Shown: positions 15,810 to 23,988 of the stretch, piece after piece
Layout: each line of letters opens with the position of its first letter
Numbering within the stretch: position 1 is the first letter of the stretch
DNA from: JBAXTE01 sp038240835
Lineage (GTDB): Bacteria; Bacteroidota; Bacteroidia; Bacteroidales; WCHB1-69
Length of the DNA stretch: 27,223 bases
Assembly (NCBI GenBank): GCA_038240835.1
Contig: JBBRGJ010000033.1
Coordinates: 1-27,223 of the forward strand
Direction of reading: 5' to 3'
Notes under the pieces: generated by a model
What the model saw: only the letters and a program-made list of their open reading frames with translations
Database searches by the model: none
What the model was told of the DNA's origin: nothing
Position numbers and translations under genes: made by a program

Positions 15810-16010
15810 CTATTTGCTTACCTGATTATTGCGTGCTGCAACTTCAGTTTTTAAGCGGGCAATTGTTTTACGGTACTCTTTAATTTTATTAGGATTCTCA
15901 ATTGGAGTAACAGCATGATTGATTTTAAGCTTTACCAATTGTTTTTGTTCCTGCTCTAGTCTTTCAAGAAGATCGTTCATTGAAAGTTCTTTAATTTCGC
16001 TTTGTTTCAT
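15810..16010 (-). CDS. rpmC: 50S ribosomal protein L29
   Basis: L29 lies beside the tunnel exit near the SRP and trigger-factor docking site. It is 66 residues long, all predicted as two antiparallel helices, with the segment LVKLKINHAVTPIENPNKIK at the turn and YRKTIARLKTE as the end of the second helix. It is coupled to rplP, which ends five bases upstream. Confidence 0.98.
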   Translation of the reverse strand: MKQSEIKELSMNDLLERLEQEQKQLVKLKINHAVTPIENPNKIKEYRKTIARLKTEVAARNNQVSK

Positions 16011-16015
16011 TGATC

Positions 16016-16444
16016 TTAAATTGTTTCTTCTGTATAATCTCTTCTAACTACAAACGAAGTGAGAACAGGTAATTTTTGAGCTGCTAATCTTAATGCTTCT
16101 TTAGCGATTGCTAATGGAACACCTTCAGCTTCAAAAAGGATTCTACCTGGAGAAATTCTAGCAACAAATAATTCTGGTGCTCCTTTCCCTTTACCCATAC
16201 GTACTTCGGCGGGTTTTTTTGTTACAGGTTTATCTGGAAAAATTCTAATCCAGATTTGACCCTCTCTTTTCATATAACGGGTCATTGCCTGACGTGCAGC
16301 TTCAATTTGACGACCTGTCATCCAGCATTCATCAAGAGATTTTAATGCAAAAGATCCAAAAGCGATTTCGCTTCCTCTTTTTGCAAACCCTTTCATTCTG
16401 CCTTTTTGCTGCTTTCTAAATTTAGTCTTCTTTGGTTGTAACAT
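16016..16444 (-). CDS. rplP: 50S ribosomal protein L16
   Basis: L16 organises the A-site tRNA binding region of the 50S subunit. The 142-residue protein starts MLQPKKTKFRKQQKGRMKG and contains WIRIFPDKPVTKKPAEVRMG and KGKGAPELFVARISPGR, both typical. It lies 36 bases after rpsC and five before rpmC, in standard S10-operon order. Confidence 0.98.
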   Translation of the reverse strand: MLQPKKTKFRKQQKGRMKGFAKRGSEIAFGSFALKSLDECWMTGRQIEAARQAMTRYMKREGQIWIRIFPDKPVTKKPAEVRMGKGKGAPELFVARISPGRILFEAEGVPLAIAKEALRLAAQKLPVLTSFVVRRDYTEETI

Positions 16445-16480
16445 CGATATTTAATTTAATCGTTGATGTAAACTCTTTAA

Positions 16481-17206
16481 TTATTTTCTTCTACGTTGAG
16501 GTCTTCTATTGTTTGGATTATTTCCACCAAAAGAAGATTTTGCATCTTTATCCTCTAGATTATTTACGAAAAGATCTTTCTTTCCATATACTAATCCTTT
16601 ACAGATCCACACTTTTATACCAAGACGGCCATAAGTTGTGTGAGCTTCTGCTAAAGAATAATCGATTTCTGCACGTAGTGTATGTAAAGGAGTTCTACCT
16701 TCTTTAAAGTGTTCGCTACGAGCCATTTCAGCTCCACCAACACGGCCAGATACAGAAACTTTAATTCCTTCAGCACCAGTACGCATAGTAGAAGCGATAC
16801 TAGTTTTTACTGCTTTACGATACGATACTCTACCTTCAATTTGACGAGCAATGTTTTGAGCTACTAAAACGGCATCCAATTCAGGGCGTTTTATTTCAGA
16901 GATATTAATTTGAATATCTTTGTTTGTAACTTTTTTCAACTCCTCTTTCAATTTATCTACTTCTTGACCGCCTTTACCTATTATTAAACCTGGACGAGCA
17001 GTATTAATAGTAATCGTAACGATTTTTAATGTTCTTTCGATATAAATTTTAGAGATACCTGCCTTTTGAAGACGAGCGTTTAAGTATTGTCTAATTTTGA
17101 AATCTTCAATTAGTTTTGCATCAGTGTTCTTTCCGCCGAACCAATTGGAATCCCATCCTCTAACGATACCAAGTCTTAGACTTATTGGATTTACTTTTTG
17201 TCCCAT
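16481..17206 (-). CDS. rpsC: 30S ribosomal protein S3
   Basis: S3 forms part of the mRNA entry channel with S4 and S5. Its 241 residues start MGQKVNPISLRLGIVRGWDS. The KH domain has its GxxG loop in PGLIIGKGGQEVDKLKEEL near residues 72-90, and the C-terminal S3 domain carries SGRVGGAEMARSEHFKEGR. The last 20 residues are an Asn/Arg-rich basic tail. It starts five bases after rplV. Confidence 0.98.
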   Translation of the reverse strand: MGQKVNPISLRLGIVRGWDSNWFGGKNTDAKLIEDFKIRQYLNARLQKAGISKIYIERTLKIVTITINTARPGLIIGKGGQEVDKLKEELKKVTNKDIQINISEIKRPELDAVLVAQNIARQIEGRVSYRKAVKTSIASTMRTGAEGIKVSVSGRVGGAEMARSEHFKEGRTPLHTLRAEIDYSLAEAHTTYGRLGIKVWICKGLVYGKKDLFVNNLEDKDAKSSFGGNNPNNRRPQRRRK

Positions 17207-17211
17207 CTACT

Positions 17212-17607
17212 TTAATTTTTACTGTCAATGACTAATGTAACGTGGTTTGAGCGCTTTCTAACTCTGTATGCACGACCTTGAGGTGCGGTATGAATTCTTT
17301 TAAGCATTTTTCCACCATCTACGAATATTTCTTTGATGTACAAATTCGCATCTTCTAATCGTTCGCCTTCATTTTTCTGCTGCCAGTTAGCGATTGCAGA
17401 TAGAAGAAGCTTACGAAGTTTTTCAGATGACTCTTTGCTGCTATATTTCAAGACATTCAAAGCTGGTTCAACCTTCATTCCCCTGATTAAATCTGCCATC
17501 AATCTGGTTTTACGAGGAGATGTTGGGTTGTTTACCAAACGAGCCATATAAGTACTTTTCTTACTCTCTTTTTTTAATTCGGCTCTTAAGCGTTTACGTG
17601 CTCCCAT
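17212..17607 (-). CDS. rplV: 50S ribosomal protein L22
   Basis: L22 lines the exit tunnel with an extended hairpin where macrolide-resistance changes can occur. Its 131 residues include the conserved NPTSPRKTRLMADLIRGMKV and, in the hairpin, LKRIHTAPQGRAYRVRKRSN, which shows no deletion or duplication by eye. A short extra N-terminal stretch of about 15 basic residues precedes the core. It lies 15 bases after rpsS. Confidence 0.98.
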   Translation of the reverse strand: MGARKRLRAELKKESKKSTYMARLVNNPTSPRKTRLMADLIRGMKVEPALNVLKYSSKESSEKLRKLLLSAIANWQQKNEGERLEDANLYIKEIFVDGGKMLKRIHTAPQGRAYRVRKRSNHVTLVIDSKN

Positions 17608-17622
17608 TTTTTTACTATTTTC

Positions 17623-17901
17623 TTATTTTTTGCCTTTATCTTTACTACCTGAGTGGCCCCTAAAGTTACGAGTAGGTGAAAACTCTCCGAGTTTATGTCC
17701 TACCATATTTTCCGTAACATATACGGGAATAAACTTGTTGCCATTGTGAACAGCAACAGTTTGACCAACGAAATCGGGAGTGATCATTGATGCACGTGAC
17801 CATGTTTTAATTGTTCCTTTTTTTCCCGATTCTTGCGATTCTAAAACTCGTTTTTCGAGTTTATAATGAACATAAGGTCCTTTTTTTAACGAACGGCTCA
17901 T
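17623..17901 (-). CDS. rpsS: 30S ribosomal protein S19
   Basis: S19 pairs with S13 in the 30S head. The 92-residue protein has the typical start MSRSLKKGPYVHYKLEKRV and the conserved VHNGNKFIPVYVTENMVGHK and LGEFSPTRNFRGHS. It is 18 bases after rplB. Confidence 0.98.
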   Translation of the reverse strand: MSRSLKKGPYVHYKLEKRVLESQESGKKGTIKTWSRASMITPDFVGQTVAVHNGNKFIPVYVTENMVGHKLGEFSPTRNFRGHSGSKDKGKK

Positions 17902-17919
17902 AAATTGTTTCCTTTATCG

Positions 17920-18744
17920 TTATTTTTTTCTACTTTCGATTATATACTTATTCGATCTACTCTTTGGAGATCTTGTTTTGAAACCTTTAGAAGGTAACCC
18001 CTTACGTGAACGTGGTTGACCTCCAGAAGAGCGTCCTTCACCTCCACCCATTGGGTGATCTACGGGATTCATAACAACACCACGTACTCGAGGACGACGG
18101 CCTTGCCAACGTGAACGACCAGCTTTTCCAGATACTTCAAGATTATGTTCAATATTAGAACACATCCCAACAGTAGCCTTGCAAGTAGTCAATATCAAAC
18201 GTGTTTCTCCCGAAGGTAATTTCACGATTGCATATTTTCCGTCACGGGACAATAATTGAGCGTATGAACCAGCACTTCTTGCCATTTTGGCACCTTGTCC
18301 TGGGCGTAACTCAATGTTATGGATTACAGTACCAAAAGGTACTTCAGATAAGAATAAAGTATTACCTAACTCTGGTGCAACGCCAACTCCTGAAACCAAC
18401 ACTTGACCTACTTGAAGTCCATGTGGTGCAACGATATAGCGTTTTTCACCATCTGCGTATGCTAATAATGCAATACGAGCTGATCTATTAGGATCATACT
18501 CAATTGATTTAACGGTTGCAGGGATATTTTCTTTATCTCTTTTAAAATCTATGACACGATACATTTTCTTGTGACCTCCTCCAAGGTATCTCATTGTCAT
18601 CTTACCCGAGCTATTTCTACCACCTGAGCGTTTTTGAGGAGTCAATAAACTCTTCTCAGGTGTTGCTGTAGTTATCTCGTCAAACGTACTTATTAATTTA
18701 AAACGTTGACCGGGTGTTACTGGATTGAATTTCTTTAAAGCCAT
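17920..18744 (-). CDS. rplB: 50S ribosomal protein L2
   Basis: L2 is the large, highly conserved protein that supports the peptidyl-transferase region and subunit joining. Its 274 residues contain GGGHKKMYRVIDFKRDKENI, IELRPGQGAKMARSAGSYAQ and the near-invariant VMNPVDHPMGGGEGRSSGG with the conserved His before PMGGG. It starts three bases after rplW. Confidence 0.98.
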   Translation of the reverse strand: MALKKFNPVTPGQRFKLISTFDEITTATPEKSLLTPQKRSGGRNSSGKMTMRYLGGGHKKMYRVIDFKRDKENIPATVKSIEYDPNRSARIALLAYADGEKRYIVAPHGLQVGQVLVSGVGVAPELGNTLFLSEVPFGTVIHNIELRPGQGAKMARSAGSYAQLLSRDGKYAIVKLPSGETRLILTTCKATVGMCSNIEHNLEVSGKAGRSRWQGRRPRVRGVVMNPVDHPMGGGEGRSSGGQPRSRKGLPSKGFKTRSPKSRSNKYIIESRKK

Positions 18745-18747
18745 TAC

Positions 18748-19038
18748 TTAAATATTGCTATAAAAATCAATAATTTGACCATCTTTTAATTTCACGATTG
18801 CCTTTTTAAAGGTACTTTTTCGACCAACAATGTACCCAGACTTCGTGTTTCTTGCAGTGCGTTTTCCACGTTGTATTAACGTATTAACTGCTTCAACTTT
18901 AACTTGATAAAGTTCTTCAACTGCATTTTTAATTTGATATTTATTGGCCTTTCTATCTACCACAAAACCATAGCAGTTGTTTTTCTCTCCTGCAGTGGTA
19001 ACTTTTTCAGTGATTATAGGCTTAATAATAGTGTTCAT
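18748..19038 (-). CDS. rplW: 50S ribosomal protein L23
   Basis: L23 is at the tunnel exit and docks trigger factor and SRP. The 96-residue protein starts MNTIIKPIITEKVTTAGEKN and has the core ANKYQIKNAVEELYQVKVEAVNT, split here over residues 32-54, then the basic loop RGKRTARNTKSG. It sits 21 bases after rplD and three before rplB. Confidence 0.97.
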   Translation of the reverse strand: MNTIIKPIITEKVTTAGEKNNCYGFVVDRKANKYQIKNAVEELYQVKVEAVNTLIQRGKRTARNTKSGYIVGRKSTFKKAIVKLKDGQIIDFYSNI

Positions 19039-19059
19039 GCCGTTCTTGTTAATATTTTT

Positions 19060-19695
19060 TTACTCTTCAGTTGTATTCAAATTGTTTATTTTCTCCATCG
19101 CGCTTTCGAAAAATACGATAGTGTCTGAATTCAATACATCATAAGTATTTAAATCAGAAACATTTACAGTATTAACCTTTTTTAAATTACGAGAGGACAA
19201 ATATACGTTTTTTATTGATTCAGTCACCACAAATAGGATTTTTTTATCAACAAGTTTAAAATTGTTCAATAATCCAATGATATCTTTGGTTTTTGGAGCT
19301 ACTAAAGAGTAATCTTCTACTACAAGAATTTGATTTGCTCTGTTTTTAATTGACAAAGCAGATAAACGTGCTAAACGTTTCACTTTTTTATTCAATTTAA
19401 AACTGTAATCACGTGGATGAGGACCAAAAGCTCTAGCTCCACCTGGGAAAAGAGGCGATTTGATACTACCTGCACGTGCTCCACCTGTACCTTTTTGTTT
19501 TTTCAATTTTCGAGTGCTACCCGATACTGTAGATTTTTCAAGTGAACTATGAGTTCCTTGACGACGGTTTGCCAAAAGTTGTTTCACATCTAGCCAGATA
19601 ACGTGATCGTTAGGCTCAATATTGAAAACTTCTTCGTTTAAAGCTACAGATTTAGAAGATAAACTTCCGTCAGTTTTATATACTTTTAACTCCAT
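19060..19695 (-). CDS. rplD: 50S ribosomal protein L4
   Basis: L4 lines the tunnel with a long loop and, in enteric bacteria, represses the S10 operon. The 211-residue protein shows the loop as KKQKGTGGARAGSIKSPLFP then GGARAFGPHPRDYSFKLNKK, a normal Bacteroidota-like form. Its start overlaps the end of rplC by ten bases, the longest gene overlap in the cluster, so translation of the pair is probably coupled. Confidence 0.98.
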   Translation of the reverse strand: MELKVYKTDGSLSSKSVALNEEVFNIEPNDHVIWLDVKQLLANRRQGTHSSLEKSTVSGSTRKLKKQKGTGGARAGSIKSPLFPGGARAFGPHPRDYSFKLNKKVKRLARLSALSIKNRANQILVVEDYSLVAPKTKDIIGLLNNFKLVDKKILFVVTESIKNVYLSSRNLKKVNTVNVSDLNTYDVLNSDTIVFFESAMEKINNLNTTEE

Positions 19696-20315
19696 CTCTC
19701 AATTTTTAAATAGGTGCCTTTTGGTCCTGGTACAGAACCTTTTACAACTAATAAGTTTTTTTCGGGAACAATTTTAAGAACTTCTAAGTTAAGAATTTTA
19801 ACTTTTTGATTTCCCATTCTTCCAGCCATTCTCATTCCTTTGAATACACGTGAAGGGTAAGAAGAAGCTCCTAATGAACCTGGTGCACGTAAACGGTTGT
19901 GTTGACCGTGGGTTTGTCCACCAACACCATGAAATCCATGACGTTTTACAACACCTTGGAAACCTTTTCCTTTTGCATGTCCGGTAACATCTACAAATTC
20001 TCCTTCAGAAAATACTGCAACATTTACCTCTTCACCGAAGTTTTTTCTATGTTCTACTTCAAAACGGGTGAACTCCATAACTATTCTTTTTGGAGTTGTA
20101 CCTGCTTTTTTAAAATGTCCTTTTAAAGGACCGTTTGTGTTTTTCTCTTTTTTTTCGCCAAATGCTAGTTGAATTGCTTCATAACCATCATTTTGAATTG
20201 AACGAACTTGAGTAACAACACAAGGACCAGCTTCTATAACGGTGCATGGTAAATTTTTACCAGAGGCATCAAATATGCTAGTCATTCCAATCTTTTTGCC
20301 AATTAATCCTGACAT
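19686..20315 (-). CDS. rplC: 50S ribosomal protein L3
   Basis: L3 reaches the peptidyl-transferase centre with an extended loop. Its 209 residues start MSGLIGKKIGMTSIFDASGK and contain the signature GHAKGKGFQGVVKRHGFHG followed by the central loop QTHGQHNRLRAPGSLGASSY and GMRMAGRMGNQKVKILNLEV. It overlaps rplD by ten bases and is 45 bases after rpsJ. Confidence 0.98.
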   Translation of the reverse strand: MSGLIGKKIGMTSIFDASGKNLPCTVIEAGPCVVTQVRSIQNDGYEAIQLAFGEKKEKNTNGPLKGHFKKAGTTPKRIVMEFTRFEVEHRKNFGEEVNVAVFSEGEFVDVTGHAKGKGFQGVVKRHGFHGVGGQTHGQHNRLRAPGSLGASSYPSRVFKGMRMAGRMGNQKVKILNLEVLKIVPEKNLLVVKGSVPGPKGTYLKIERWS

Positions 20316-20360
20316 TGTTTTTTGTTTAACTTGTTTGTACTAGTGCTAACGATACTTAAC

Positions 20361-20666
20361 TTACACTTTGATTTCTACTTCAACGCCGCTAGGCAATTCG
20401 AGTTTCATCAATGCGTCAATTGTTTTTGACGAAGTACTATAGATGTCTAGTACTCTTTTGTAAGTTGATAACTCAAATTGTTCTCTCGACTTTTTGTTAA
20501 CAAACGTAGATCTGTTAACTGTAAAAATCTTTTTTTGTGTAGGCAGAGGTATCGGACCATTCACAACTGCTCCCGCAGTTCTAACAGTCTTTACGATCTT
20601 TAAAGCTGATTTATCAACTAAATTATGATCGAACGATTTTAATTTAATTCTAATTCTCTGATTCAC
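20361..20666 (-). CDS. rpsJ: 30S ribosomal protein S10
   Basis: S10 is a 30S-head protein and also the NusB partner in antitermination. The 101-residue protein reads MNQRIRIKLKSFDHNLVDKS and then GPIPLPTQKKIFTVNRSTFV, full length for the family. The start codon is GTG (20666-20664), the only non-ATG start I find among the cluster genes; there is no ATG close upstream in frame. It begins 26 bases after fusA. There is no tuf between fusA and rpsJ. Confidence 0.97.
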   Translation of the reverse strand: MNQRIRIKLKSFDHNLVDKSALKIVKTVRTAGAVVNGPIPLPTQKKIFTVNRSTFVNKKSREQFELSTYKRVLDIYSTSSKTIDALMKLELPSGVEVEIKV

Positions 20667-20692
20667 GATTTTTTATTTATTTGGTTTTTCGT

Positions 20693-22777
20693 TTATTTTT
20701 GTTCTAGGATTGCTTTTGCAATATGATCAGGAGTAATTGCATAATGGCTTAATTCCATTGTAGAGCTTGCACGACCAGAAGATTGAGTTCTTAAGTTAGT
20801 TACATATCCAAACATTTCGGACAATGGAACTTTCACATTAATAATCTGAGATGCAATTCTTGATTCAATGCTCTCAATAATCGCTCTTCTTCTATTTAAG
20901 TCACCTGTAATATTTCCAACATAATCGGTAGGAGTATTTACTTCTACATTCATAATTGGTTCTAATATTACTTTGCTTACTTTTTTACTAGCTTCTTTAA
21001 ATCCGATGCTAGCACATATTTCAAAAGACAATGCATCTGAATCGACTGCGTGGAATGATCCATCTAATAGTCGAACTTTAAGTCCTTCAACAGGATATCC
21101 TGCCAATGGTCCGTTCAAAATTGCATTTTTAAATCCTTTTTGAATTGATGGAATAAACTCTTTCGGGATGTTTCCACCTTTTACTTCGTTGATAAACTGA
21201 AGTCCAGTAACACCTTCGTCCGCTGGTCCCATGTGGAAAACGATATCAGCAAATTTACCTCTACCACCGGATTGTTTTTTGTAAACTTCGCGATGTTGAG
21301 TAGATCCTGTAATTGCTTCGTGATATGCCACTTGAGGATTTCCTAAATTACATTCAACTTTGAATTCTCTTTTTAAACGATCAACAATGATATCAAGGTG
21401 AAGTTCACCCATACCGCTAATAATAGTTTGTCCAGAAATTTCATCTGTTTTAACTGAGAAAGTTGGATCTTCTTCAGCTAATTTGTGTAACCCCAATGAT
21501 AATTTATCTAAATCATCTTTAGTTTTTGGTTCAATTGCAATTGCAATAACTGGTTTTGGAAAAACGATATTTTCTAAAACGATTGGATGTTTTTCATCAC
21601 AGAGGGTATCCCCTGTTCTGATTTCCTTAAATCCAATAGCAACACCAATATCACCTGCTTCGATAAAATCGATTGGGTTTTGTTTATTTGCGTGCATTTG
21701 AATAAGTCTAGAAATACGTTCTTTTTTGCCTGAAGTACTATTAAGTACGAAGCTACCAGCATTTAAGCGACCCGAATATACTCTAAAGAAGCAGATTCTT
21801 CCTACATAAGGATCCGTAGCAATTTTAAAAGCCAATGCGGAGAAAGGCTCGTTTACTGCAATTTTACGAACTTCCTCTTTTTCTGTTTCTGGATTGATTC
21901 CAATAACAGTAGCTTTATCAATAGGACTAGGCAAAAATCTAAGTACAGCATCCAATAAACGTTGTACTCCTTTGTTTTTGAAAGCAGAGCCACAATAAAC
22001 AGGAGTAATAGACATATTAATGGTTGCCAAACGAATTGCTTCTACGATCTCATCAAAAGTTATAGAATCAGGATCGTCCATGAATTTTTCTAAAAGGGTG
22101 TCATTTTGTTCTGCAACAGCTTCGATAAGAATGTTACGATATGTTGCCACATCGTCTAACATATCTTCTGGAATTGCTACTTCTCTAATTTGAACTCCTT
22201 TAGGATCTTCATCCCAGATATAAGCTTTGTTTTCTACCAAATCGACAATCCCACAAAAGGTCTCTTCAGAGCCAATTGGTAATTGCATTGGAATTGCATT
22301 TGCACCCAAGCGTTTTTTAATTTGGTCGACAACGTGATAAAAATCAGCACCCGCTCTATCCATTTTGTTTACAAATGCCAAACGTGGAACTTTATATTTA
22401 TCTGCCTGACGCCATACAGTTTCGGATTGAGGCTCAACCCCACCGACAGCGCAAAATAGAGCAACAGCTCCATCCAATACACGAAGAGAACGTTCTACTT
22501 CAACCGTAAAGTCAACGTGACCTGGGGTGTCGATAATATTGATTTTATATTCATTATCATCTAAACTCCAAAACACAGTTGTAGCTGCAGAAGTAATAGT
22601 TATACCACGTTCCTGCTCTTGGGCCATCCAGTCCATAGTAGCAGTTCCTTCGTGAACTTCACCAATTTTATAACTCTTGCCTGTATAATACAAAATACGC
22701 TCGGTCGTTGTAGTTTTACCGGCGTCGATATGAGCCATAATTCCAATATTTCTCGTAAGTTTAAGTTCGTTGCTCAT
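20693..22777 (-). CDS. fusA: translation elongation factor G
   Basis: EF-G is the GTPase that drives translocation and, with RRF, ribosome recycling. The 694-residue protein has all G motifs: P loop AHIDAGKT (15-22), ERGIT switch (57-61), DTPGH (83-87) and NKMD (137-140). Domain IV and the ending (MFGYVTNLRTQSSGRASSTM) are present, so it is the housekeeping type rather than a truncated paralogue. It lies 50 bases after rpsG and 26 before rpsJ. Confidence 0.98.
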   Translation of the reverse strand: MSNELKLTRNIGIMAHIDAGKTTTTERILYYTGKSYKIGEVHEGTATMDWMAQEQERGITITSAATTVFWSLDDNEYKINIIDTPGHVDFTVEVERSLRVLDGAVALFCAVGGVEPQSETVWRQADKYKVPRLAFVNKMDRAGADFYHVVDQIKKRLGANAIPMQLPIGSEETFCGIVDLVENKAYIWDEDPKGVQIREVAIPEDMLDDVATYRNILIEAVAEQNDTLLEKFMDDPDSITFDEIVEAIRLATINMSITPVYCGSAFKNKGVQRLLDAVLRFLPSPIDKATVIGINPETEKEEVRKIAVNEPFSALAFKIATDPYVGRICFFRVYSGRLNAGSFVLNSTSGKKERISRLIQMHANKQNPIDFIEAGDIGVAIGFKEIRTGDTLCDEKHPIVLENIVFPKPVIAIAIEPKTKDDLDKLSLGLHKLAEEDPTFSVKTDEISGQTIISGMGELHLDIIVDRLKREFKVECNLGNPQVAYHEAITGSTQHREVYKKQSGGRGKFADIVFHMGPADEGVTGLQFINEVKGGNIPKEFIPSIQKGFKNAILNGPLAGYPVEGLKVRLLDGSFHAVDSDALSFEICASIGFKEASKKVSKVILEPIMNVEVNTPTDYVGNITGDLNRRRAIIESIESRIASQIINVKVPLSEMFGYVTNLRTQSSGRASSTMELSHYAITPDHIAKAILEQK

Positions 22778-22827
22778 TGTAGTGTATTATAACTTTTTAA
22801 AGTTGGTATTTAAATTCTTTTTATTCA

Positions 22828-23295
22828 TTAAAACTTGAAGTGAGAGAATGCTTTGTTGGCATCTGCCATACGGTGCATATCTTCTTTACGTTTGTAAGCT
22901 GCTCCTTCTTCTTTGTAACCAGCCATAATTTCTTGCGCTAATTTCAATGACATTGATTTGTCATGACGTTTACGTGAGAAATTAATCATGTTTTTCATCC
23001 CGATTGAAGATTTACGATCAGCACGAATTTCTGAAGGAATTTGGAATGTAGCTCCACCAATACGACGACTTCTTACTTCTACAGCAGGAGTTACGTTGGC
23101 TAATGCTTTTTTCCATACTTCCAAACCATCTTCTTTGGTTTTTTCGCTTACTATTTCTATTGCATCATAGAAAATGGTGTAGGCGGTGTTCTTCTTCCCT
23201 TGCAACATTAAGTTGTTTACAAATTTTGTAACGAGTGTATCGTTAAATTTGGGGTCTGGAAGAATAATTCTTTTTTTAGGTGTTGCCTTTCTCAT
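22828..23295 (-). CDS. rpsG: 30S ribosomal protein S7
   Basis: S7 is the primary assembly protein of the 30S head and a possible repressor of the str operon. The 155-residue protein begins MRKATPKKRIILPDPKFNDT and carries RSRRIGGATFQIPSEIRADR and the C-terminal KREDMHRMADANKAFSHFKF. It sits 30 bases after rpsL and 50 before fusA. Confidence 0.98.
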   Translation of the reverse strand: MRKATPKKRIILPDPKFNDTLVTKFVNNLMLQGKKNTAYTIFYDAIEIVSEKTKEDGLEVWKKALANVTPAVEVRSRRIGGATFQIPSEIRADRKSSIGMKNMINFSRKRHDKSMSLKLAQEIMAGYKEEGAAYKRKEDMHRMADANKAFSHFKF

Positions 23296-23325
23296 GTTTT
23301 GGAAATGCTAATTTTTTTAATACGA

Positions 23326-23703
23326 TTACTTTTTCTTTGGTCTCTTTGTACCATACTTTGATCTTCTTTGGTTTCGACCATCAACGCCTGATGTATCGAG
23401 CGCACCACGAATAATGTGGTATCTTACACCTGGTAAATCTTTAACACGACCACCGCGAATCATCACGATTGAGTGCTCTTGCAAGTTGTGTCCTTCTCCA
23501 GGGATATAAGCGTTAACCTCTTTACCATTGGTTAATCTTACCCTAGCTACTTTTCTCATTGCTGAGTTTGGTTTTTTAGGTGTTGTTGTGTAAACTCTCA
23601 CACATACACCGCGTCGCTGAGGACAACCATCAAGTGCAGGAGACTTGCTTTTGTAGACTAATTTTTGTCTTCCTTTTCTTACTAATTGCTGAATTGTAGG
23701 CAT
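23326..23703 (-). CDS. rpsL: 30S ribosomal protein S12
   Basis: S12 governs decoding accuracy at the A site. Its 125 residues include the signature YTTTPKKPNSAMRKVARVRL and GGRVKDLPGVRYHIIRGALD. K43 and K88, the common streptomycin-resistance positions, are both the wild-type lysine, and D89 is available for RimO methylthiolation. It is the first gene of the cluster, with a clear promoter about 60 bases upstream. Confidence 0.98.
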   Translation of the reverse strand: MPTIQQLVRKGRQKLVYKSKSPALDGCPQRRGVCVRVYTTTPKKPNSAMRKVARVRLTNGKEVNAYIPGEGHNLQEHSIVMIRGGRVKDLPGVRYHIIRGALDTSGVDGRNQRRSKYGTKRPKKK

Positions 23704-23761
23704 TTTCCTCTTTATTTGTTTTCAGTTCAATATATTAACTACCCAGTTTTATTTGGGACTG

Positions 23762-23791
23762 CAAAGGTAATACTTATTTTCATATAATCAA
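23762..23791 (-). promoter_or_regulatory. main promoter of the str-S10-spc-alpha cluster
   Basis: On the minus strand TTG (23791-23789) is followed after 19 bases by TACCTTTG (23769-23762), matching the Bacteroidota TTTG/TAnnTTTG promoter at the right spacing. Transcription would begin near 23756 and leave a leader of about 50 bases before rpsL. Confidence 0.75.
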
Positions 23792-23954
23792 GGGTTTGCA
23801 TAAAATAATTTCAACTTTTTCGACAGTCCCGCTTTTTTAACACTCAAATTAACTTTTTCGGCAACTCATCGTCGTTGACAATTTATCCAATACAAATAGC
23901 TCATTAAAAATTGAATTTTATACTACTTTATTACTTAGTATACTCTTATTTTTG

Positions 23955-23962
23955 TAACTTTG
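23955..23962 (+). promoter_or_regulatory. -7 element of the helicase gene promoter
   Basis: TAACTTTG fits TAnnTTTG exactly and lies 26 bases before the ATG at 23989. The -33 part is not clear. It makes the upstream ATG at 23911 an unlikely start, because that codon would lie before the transcription start. Confidence 0.55.
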
Positions 23963-23988
23963 CAATAAAATATCAGCAAAACCACATA

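Noticed and set aside
22778..22827. AACTTTAAAAAGTT inverted repeat between rpsG and fusA as a terminator or operator.
   Set aside because: It is a short all-AT palindrome without a T run after a GC stem; chance is sufficient.
23326..23703. Checked S12 for streptomycin-resistance changes.
   Set aside because: K43 and K88 are both wild type; nothing unusual.
23742..23761. Possible small hairpin or pseudoknot (CAGT/ACTG and CCCA/TGGG) in the rpsL leader.
   Set aside because: Stems are only three to four base pairs, and part of the sequence is probably upstream of the transcription start.
23911..23988. An in-frame upstream ATG would extend the helicase by 26 residues.
   Set aside because: The added residues are hydrophobic and not helicase-like, and a -7 promoter element at 23955-23962 lies inside them.
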